A program made the translations under genes and the position numbers. A DNA stretch of 64,000 nt, taken from positions 1 to 64,000 of the forward strand of contig DATJNI010000019.1 of assembly GCA_035508275.1 (NCBI GenBank). The letters run 5' to 3'. Of this stretch, positions 59,416 through 64,000 are shown piece by piece. This DNA comes from DATJNI01 sp035508275 (GTDB lineage: Bacteria > Patescibacteriota > Saccharimonadia > Saccharimonadales > UBA4665). Position 1 is the first letter of the stretch, and each line of letters begins with the position of its first letter. The notes beneath the pieces are model-generated. The model saw nothing but the letters and a program-made list of their open reading frames with translations, did not search any database and was not told the DNA's origin.

Positions 59416-62400
59416 TGGTTACCTCCTGCTTTCGTGGCGGGATTGGTAACCCACTGCGGCCAACCCGGCGGCAAAGCACCTTCTAATGCTTCGCCCGGAT
59501 GGTCATAACAAGCCTTATTCACGCCCAGGCTGGTTAGAAGCTCTTCAAAATTCTGTCCATAAGCTGTGGCGTTACCCTCTTGGTAAACATTAATGGCGGC
59601 AGCTGCCTGTTCAGTAGCATTAACGGCCCAGCCGGTTTCAATACTGTCCGGTAAAACTGTACAGAGCTGCGTATTTGGACCGACTATTTCAGTCGCGTGA
59701 ACCAGCACCGGAGAGCAGCCCTCAGCAACGTAAACAAACTTACCTTTAGCCGGACCGCTAGATAATTGGTAAGTAATCCAGTCAGCATGTCCAGCGGAAG
59801 TGGTATAAAACGAACTAGACTCAGTGGCTTCCGTTACGATGCCACTACCAATTGCATATATTGGTACGCTTGAATCGGTAGCAAAGTCTACGCCTTCATC
59901 GACTCGGTTGTACACTAGGTTTTTACTGCCATGGAATGGGTCGGTGTAACCACTGCTAGAGGGAGTTGGCGCAGTACTACTAGACGACGATGAGCCATAA
60001 AGGTCAGCAAGATCATCTTTAGTTAAAAGGTCTGTGTTGTATGACCCACCGTCACTTCCGACCGCAGCCATTAGTAGTTCACAAGGATCGGTCTGGGTGT
60101 TTACTGGCTCACCAGTACTACTATCCTGTGTCCCGACCGCCGCATTATTGTAGCTATTATCTTTTTGGTAACCAGTAGAAGAGTTGTCTGTGCAATGTGC
60201 GTCCCAATAGGCTACTGGGTCGCCTATAGCGTCTAGGTCTTGCTGGGTATAGCCGTACTGTGGCACGCCAAATGGGTCGCTGACGTTGGGGCTATCGGCG
60301 CTGACTTTGGAGGTAAACAGTGAAGAGAAACCGTTAAAAATGGGACCAAATGGGTTACTAACAATGCTAGCAAAAGAGTCTGCGGATCCACTAAGAAAAT
60401 CTGATGGCATATCCATAGAGACCTTGGATATTAGTGAATAAGTACTACTACCGCTAAAAAGCCGGGCAAATAGCGGTTCGTGCTCAAACTGTTCCTGTTG
60501 TTGTTCCTGCTGCGCGTTTATTATGGCAGTTGCTTGAGAGGAAGTTAATTGCTTGCCGCCAAGTCCTTCGTGCGCATAATCGTTACCAGATACGTCAGCA
60601 CCGGCAGCCATCATGTCAAAAGTTCTACCGCCACTCATGTTAGTACTAAATGGATCAGGGATTAGATTGTTAGCAACATCGTTAATAATCTTCGGCAAGT
60701 ATGTTTTAACGGTTTGTTCTGCCGCACAGTAAGCTGCAAGTGGATTGACGCCGCCCGGCAAAGAACAGGAGGCGTTCTCAGCGTCAGCCAGAACCTTAAA
60801 AGCGCTGCCTAAAATACTGCCAACAAGTTGGAACGGTTTACCAACGGTATCATTCCAAACACTAGCCAAAGTTGTTATGAACCCGCCGCCCTGATTGATC
60901 GCATCGTGCAGAGAGTTGGCTAGGCTATTACCTCCACCCAAGCTCTCTTCCGGACAAACTAACTGTCCGCTCGGAACGGGCTGACCGTTGTTGCACTTAT
61001 AGTTACCTGATTGATAGGAATCAGTTGAGTCGGCATCTGCACTGCCAAGAAGAGAGTTGCTGAGCGACACAGCCGATGCGCTGGAGCTATTGCTATCACC
61101 AGATAAGTATTGGTAAAGAGGCGTGCTGGTTTCGTCGCCGGTACCGCCCATCTCAGGGTCAGTAGAGCTGCCACCACCCGGACCCAAAGAGCTATTCATA
61201 GAGCCCAGTTCTGTGGCAGTGACGTGTCCGGTATGCACTTCATCAGCATATGTCTGATACATGGAGAACAGACTAACAGCGGCACTCCCATTTACTATAA
61301 ATCTGAATTTCTTTAGGTCGCCGCTGGCCTTATTGACTTCATTAACCCATTGAGCCAGGATATTCGCCCAGCCTATTATTGGTACTGCGCTAGCAGTGGT
61401 ATCTGCGGTTTCGGTGCTAACGCCTATGTTTGTCAGGCCTTCTGTAATAACCCACTTCTGGAAACCTTTATCCGCTATATCGTTATATTTACTCTGCAAA
61501 GCTTCAAGCGCTGCCGGGTCGTCTATATCATAGCTCGCGGCAATATTTCTAAGTCCCTCGCTCACCGGTACGTCTACTGCGGGAGACTCGGTAGCACCAT
61601 TCTCGGCTGGAGCTCCGGGATCAGCGTTTGTTTGGGTATCCTCTGGGTCGCAGCTGGTTGCCGTATTGAAGAAACACTCTAGTACAATGCCCAAGGTATT
61701 GTTTCTGGGACCTATGACCCTTTGTGTTAGGAAAAGTTTAGCGGCTATTTTCTGATCATCAACATGATCCCTTAGGGGGTCAGTTACACCACAGAATATT
61801 AAGCAGCGCCGAACACCGTACTTTTCTTCAAGTAAGCGCCCAACTTTATACCGTACTAGAACTTCTTTCCATTTAGTCTCGCTTTCTAGTGCTGTATTTA
61901 AGCTATCTCTTGCTGCAGCTCTAAATTCGGCTCGACTATTAAAAACTTGTCCTAGGCCGGATCCATCCTCACCAATATCTGCCCCTTCGCTACCAAGTCC
62001 AGGAGCTTTTAAGTACCAAGTTTTATTTTGTGGCTTGTAGGCAAACTCGATATGGTAATCGCTGGCCAGAGTGTTTTCTATTCTTGCCTGACTCCACGTT
62101 TGATATAGTGCAGAAATTGGGTCTGTACCAAAATTGACCGCTCTGCAAGCCCTGGATAAAGTGGTTCCACAGCTCTTATATCCGGGCAGCACATGCTGCT
62201 CAATATAGCTGTCAAAAAGATTGTCTGTTTCATCACTAACGGCCCCTTCACTAGAAGCAAAGTAATGATTCTGCAGCATATTAACGGTATTTTCTATCTT
62301 GAGTGGCACCAGCACTAAGAAACTTACTACTAAAGCGGAGATTGCTCCAACGCCTACACCACCGCCGGCGATTGCCACCCGGCGACTAATGCCAAATCTT

Positions 62401-62657
62401 TTTAGGCCTCCGCCCGAACGCTTTTTGGATCCCCTACTACTCTGAGAACCAGTGCCGCTATAGAAACCAGACGATCCTTGGCTTCCCGTAGAGCCGCCTG
62501 TGCTTGATGAGGTTTGTTCTTCAGGAACTGCACCACTAGACTCTGCGTCCCGAACAGAACCAAGCGAATTAGTACTTGACTTTGGTGCTGTTGTTTCTTC
62601 TGCGGCCTTGGCCGAAGGGTTTAACGTGTCATCGTCTTGGTCGTATACATTTGCCAT
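59409..62657 (-). CDS. 1082-aa membrane-anchored T4SS-associated protein with degenerate M23-like domain
   Basis: 1082 residues. About 80 Ser/Gly/Thr-rich residues and a basic patch precede one membrane helix (AISALVVSFLVLVPLKI), then a long outside region. It has repeated cysteine pairs (KSCGTTLSRACRAVNF, RRCLIFCGV, CKCNNGQPVP-like), several Ser/Thr-rich linkers and small hydrophobic stretches near 440-470 and 600-650. Around residue 915-1000 the strands NRVDEGVDFATDSSVPIYAI and KFVYVAEGCSPVLVHATEIV resemble a M23 LytM fold in which the first zinc His is replaced by Asp. No full family is recognised. It lies between the VirB4 and hydrolase genes. Confidence 0.72.
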   Translation of the reverse strand: MANVYDQDDDTLNPSAKAAEETTAPKSSTNSLGSVRDAESSGAVPEEQTSSSTGGSTGSQGSSGFYSGTGSQSSRGSKKRSGGGLKRFGISRRVAIAGGGVGVGAISALVVSFLVLVPLKIENTVNMLQNHYFASSEGAVSDETDNLFDSYIEQHVLPGYKSCGTTLSRACRAVNFGTDPISALYQTWSQARIENTLASDYHIEFAYKPQNKTWYLKAPGLGSEGADIGEDGSGLGQVFNSRAEFRAAARDSLNTALESETKWKEVLVRYKVGRLLEEKYGVRRCLIFCGVTDPLRDHVDDQKIAAKLFLTQRVIGPRNNTLGIVLECFFNTATSCDPEDTQTNADPGAPAENGATESPAVDVPVSEGLRNIAASYDIDDPAALEALQSKYNDIADKGFQKWVITEGLTNIGVSTETADTTASAVPIIGWANILAQWVNEVNKASGDLKKFRFIVNGSAAVSLFSMYQTYADEVHTGHVTATELGSMNSSLGPGGGSSTDPEMGGTGDETSTPLYQYLSGDSNSSSASAVSLSNSLLGSADADSTDSYQSGNYKCNNGQPVPSGQLVCPEESLGGGNSLANSLHDAINQGGGFITTLASVWNDTVGKPFQLVGSILGSAFKVLADAENASCSLPGGVNPLAAYCAAEQTVKTYLPKIINDVANNLIPDPFSTNMSGGRTFDMMAAGADVSGNDYAHEGLGGKQLTSSQATAIINAQQEQQQEQFEHEPLFARLFSGSSTYSLISKVSMDMPSDFLSGSADSFASIVSNPFGPIFNGFSSLFTSKVSADSPNVSDPFGVPQYGYTQQDLDAIGDPVAYWDAHCTDNSSTGYQKDNSYNNAAVGTQDSSTGEPVNTQTDPCELLMAAVGSDGGSYNTDLLTKDDLADLYGSSSSSSTAPTPSSSGYTDPFHGSKNLVYNRVDEGVDFATDSSVPIYAIGSGIVTEATESSSFYTTSAGHADWITYQLSSGPAKGKFVYVAEGCSPVLVHATEIVGPNTQLCTVLPDSIETGWAVNATEQAAAAINVYQEGNATAYGQNFEELLTSLGVNKACYDHPGEALEGALPPGWPQWVTNPATKAGGNQC

Positions 62658-62681
62658 GTTAAATATTTTTGTTTGTTAGTT

Positions 62682-64000
62682 TCAAGCGGCATTACCGGCG
62701 CTCCCCTGAGCTACATTACCACCAAGATTTATTGTGCCCTGGGGTTGATTAAGAACACCCTCGACTCCTGTTTCTGGTTTTTCTTTGACGGTAGGCGTGG
62801 TTGAAATCAGGCTGGTCTCTGTAGGGCTGGCAATGACTTGTATGTGTACGTGATTTGATCCGGCAAAAAATAGGCCTTGTCCGACTGGGAATTGAGAGAG
62901 GCGTTTTTTCTCCTCAGAAGTTAGTTTGAAGACATTGCTTAGTACGTCTACCGCCGTCGGGGACTGCTTTAACAGAAACTGCATGGAGGCGTTGGCTACT
63001 ATCGCTCGCCCCATTCGAGAACCCATAAAGTCTTCCACGTCTTGAGTGACGGTGGTAATACCCAGGTTATATTTCCTAGCCCTCTTAGATAGAGAAAACA
63101 AAAAGTTAGCTGAATCCTCGTATTTCATGAGCTGCCAGGCCTCATCAACAACTAAAAGCCTTCTCTTTTGGTCTGTCTTAGTCTTATTCCAGATGTAGTT
63201 TAGGACTATGTACATCGCGACTGGCCTAAGTTCATCTTCTAGATCGCGTACATTAAAAACGACCAACGGGTTCTCTATACTAATATTACTAGCCTGCGAA
63301 AATATGCCTGCAAAAGTACCAGTTGTGTATTTTCTTAGCCTTTGAGCAAGCTGCGGACCGTTGCCGCCCATGTGCAGCAGGGTATCGTATAGGTCTAGAA
63401 TTGTCGGGGGATCGGCAGTATGGGTCAGTGGATCGTTGGTAATCCCGGCTTTGGCATATGTACTTATTAATGCAGAATCCAAGTCTGCCTCTTCGCCAGG
63501 GGTTAGTGCTGGGAGTGTGATTTGTGAGCTGCCTTGTAGTTCAGCCTGTGCCCCACCCATCATAAGCCTAAGTAATCCATGCAGGGTAATAAGGTTAGAT
63601 CGCAAGGCATTATCCGCCTCCTCGCTATCGACTACTTTTGGCAGATCAAATGGGTTAATCCTGGTGGAAGAGTTTAAGCTGAGCCGGACATAAGCACCGC
63701 CAGCGGCCTCACACATCCTTTGATACTCATTTTCTGGGTCAACAATAAATATCTCAGTACCAAACATCATGCTCCTAAGAGCTTCGAGCTTTACTAGAAA
63801 ACTTTTACCGGCTCCAGACTTGGCAAAAACAACTGAATTGCCATTTTCCAGTGAGAAACGATCGAATATTACTAGTCCCGAATTATGCATATTTATGCCG
63901 TAAAGTATGCCATTTTCTTGGGTTAGGTCAGCGCTGGTGAAAGGAAAGCTGGTACTCAGTGCACCGGTACTCATGTTCCTGCGTATCTGCAACTGGTCGC
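62682..64000 (-). CDS. VirB4-type T4SS ATPase, second copy (5' end beyond window)
   Basis: The frame is open up to the right edge, so the TTG at 63992 is only an internal codon. About 439 residues are visible. They align with the left VirB4 from its residue ~200: TSADLTQENGILYGINMHNS, Walker A KSGAGKS, IFIVDPENEYQRMCEAAGGA, Walker B RLLVVDEAWQLMKYEDS, RARKYNLGITTVTQDVEDFM. A Gly/Gln/Asn tail (GTINLGGNVAQGSAGN) differs from the left copy. It powers the second module, being 24 bp ahead of the 1082-residue gene. Confidence 0.92.
   Translation of the reverse strand, partial: DQLQIRRNMSTGALSTSFPFTSADLTQENGILYGINMHNSGLVIFDRFSLENGNSVVFAKSGAGKSFLVKLEALRSMMFGTEIFIVDPENEYQRMCEAAGGAYVRLSLNSSTRINPFDLPKVVDSEEADNALRSNLITLHGLLRLMMGGAQAELQGSSQITLPALTPGEEADLDSALISTYAKAGITNDPLTHTADPPTILDLYDTLLHMGGNGPQLAQRLRKYTTGTFAGIFSQASNISIENPLVVFNVRDLEDELRPVAMYIVLNYIWNKTKTDQKRRLLVVDEAWQLMKYEDSANFLFSLSKRARKYNLGITTVTQDVEDFMGSRMGRAIVANASMQFLLKQSPTAVDVLSNVFKLTSEEKKRLSQFPVGQGLFFAGSNHVHIQVIASPTETSLISTTPTVKEKPETGVEGVLNQPQGTINLGGNVAQGSAGNAA

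Noticed and set aside
1..64000. UGA recoded as glycine, as in some other CPR lineages
   Set aside because: Many genes end at TGA where the next gene starts (for example 44056-44059 and 47533-47535), and no conserved protein needs read-through of TGA.
1..64000. CRISPR arrays, insertion sequences, prophage or integrase genes
   Set aside because: No regularly spaced short repeats, transposase or integrase motifs were seen. The only tandem repeats are within the coding sequence at 31.9-32.6 kb and a 15-base pair near 50.65 kb.

Overview
The window looks like a piece of a Candidate Phyla Radiation (Patescibacteria) genome, most likely Saccharibacteria (TM7). The evidence is indirect, because there is no rRNA or tRNA gene here: small tightly packed genes, the standard code with UGA as stop, an archaeal-type AspRS, a PrgI/TraC/VirB4 type IV secretion cluster beside the replication origin, a compact rpmH-rnpA-yidC-jag block, and many secreted or membrane-anchored proteins of unknown function.

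Layout. 1-9.7 kb: housekeeping and envelope genes (ABC ATPase cut by the window edge, a small basic protein, murC, a MazG-like pyrophosphohydrolase, tsaC, an LssY-like membrane protein, aspS, a CNNM/CBS membrane protein, a DsbA-like oxidoreductase). 9.9-14.3 kb: nadD, an HD-domain protein, an unrecognised 508-residue protein, and a short LexA-type DNA-binding protein. The leader of the 508-residue gene (minus strand, about 13790-13717) carries a strong match to the cobalamin riboswitch core. 14.3-45.2 kb: a 31-kb surface-glycan locus with an initiating sugar transferase, phosphohexomutase, a complete dTDP-L-rhamnose pathway in order B-C-D-A, a UDP-sugar dehydrogenase and epimerase, soluble GT2/GT4 glycosyltransferases, three probable GT-C membrane transferases, two GtrA proteins, a Wzy-like polymerase/ligase, an ABC exporter (Wzm/Wzt type), and a modification block (DegT aminotransferase, ATP-grasp/HAD fusion, TylF-like methyltransferase). 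45.2-47.1 kb: jag-yidC-rnpA-rpmH. 47.2-47.8 kb: MazEF-like toxin-antitoxin pair. 47.9-52.7 kb: T4SS operon (pilin-like, pilin/VirB6-like fusion, PrgI, TraC-like N-domain, VirB4 ATPase, CHAP hydrolase). 52.7-53.07 kb: probable oriC. 53.07-56.8 kb: dnaA-dnaN-recF. 56.8-64 kb: a second T4SS-like module (VirB4 paralogue cut by the window edge, a 1082-residue anchored protein with a degenerate M23-like domain, a multi-domain wall hydrolase, an Ig-like anchored protein).

How it works together. The origin is flanked on both sides by secretion modules that each pair a VirB4-type ATPase with peptidoglycan-cutting domains. This suits a small epibiont that must move protein or DNA through its own and a host envelope. 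The glycan locus supplies a rhamnose-containing, probably amino- and methyl-modified surface polymer. Several genes at the head of a transcript have a good -10 box only a few bases before the ATG, suggesting leaderless mRNAs, while genes inside operons carry strong Shine-Dalgarno sequences and overlap their neighbours.

Start codons were moved from the longest open frame where a Shine-Dalgarno sequence, a promoter position, family alignment or overlap with a neighbour argued for it; this is stated per gene.
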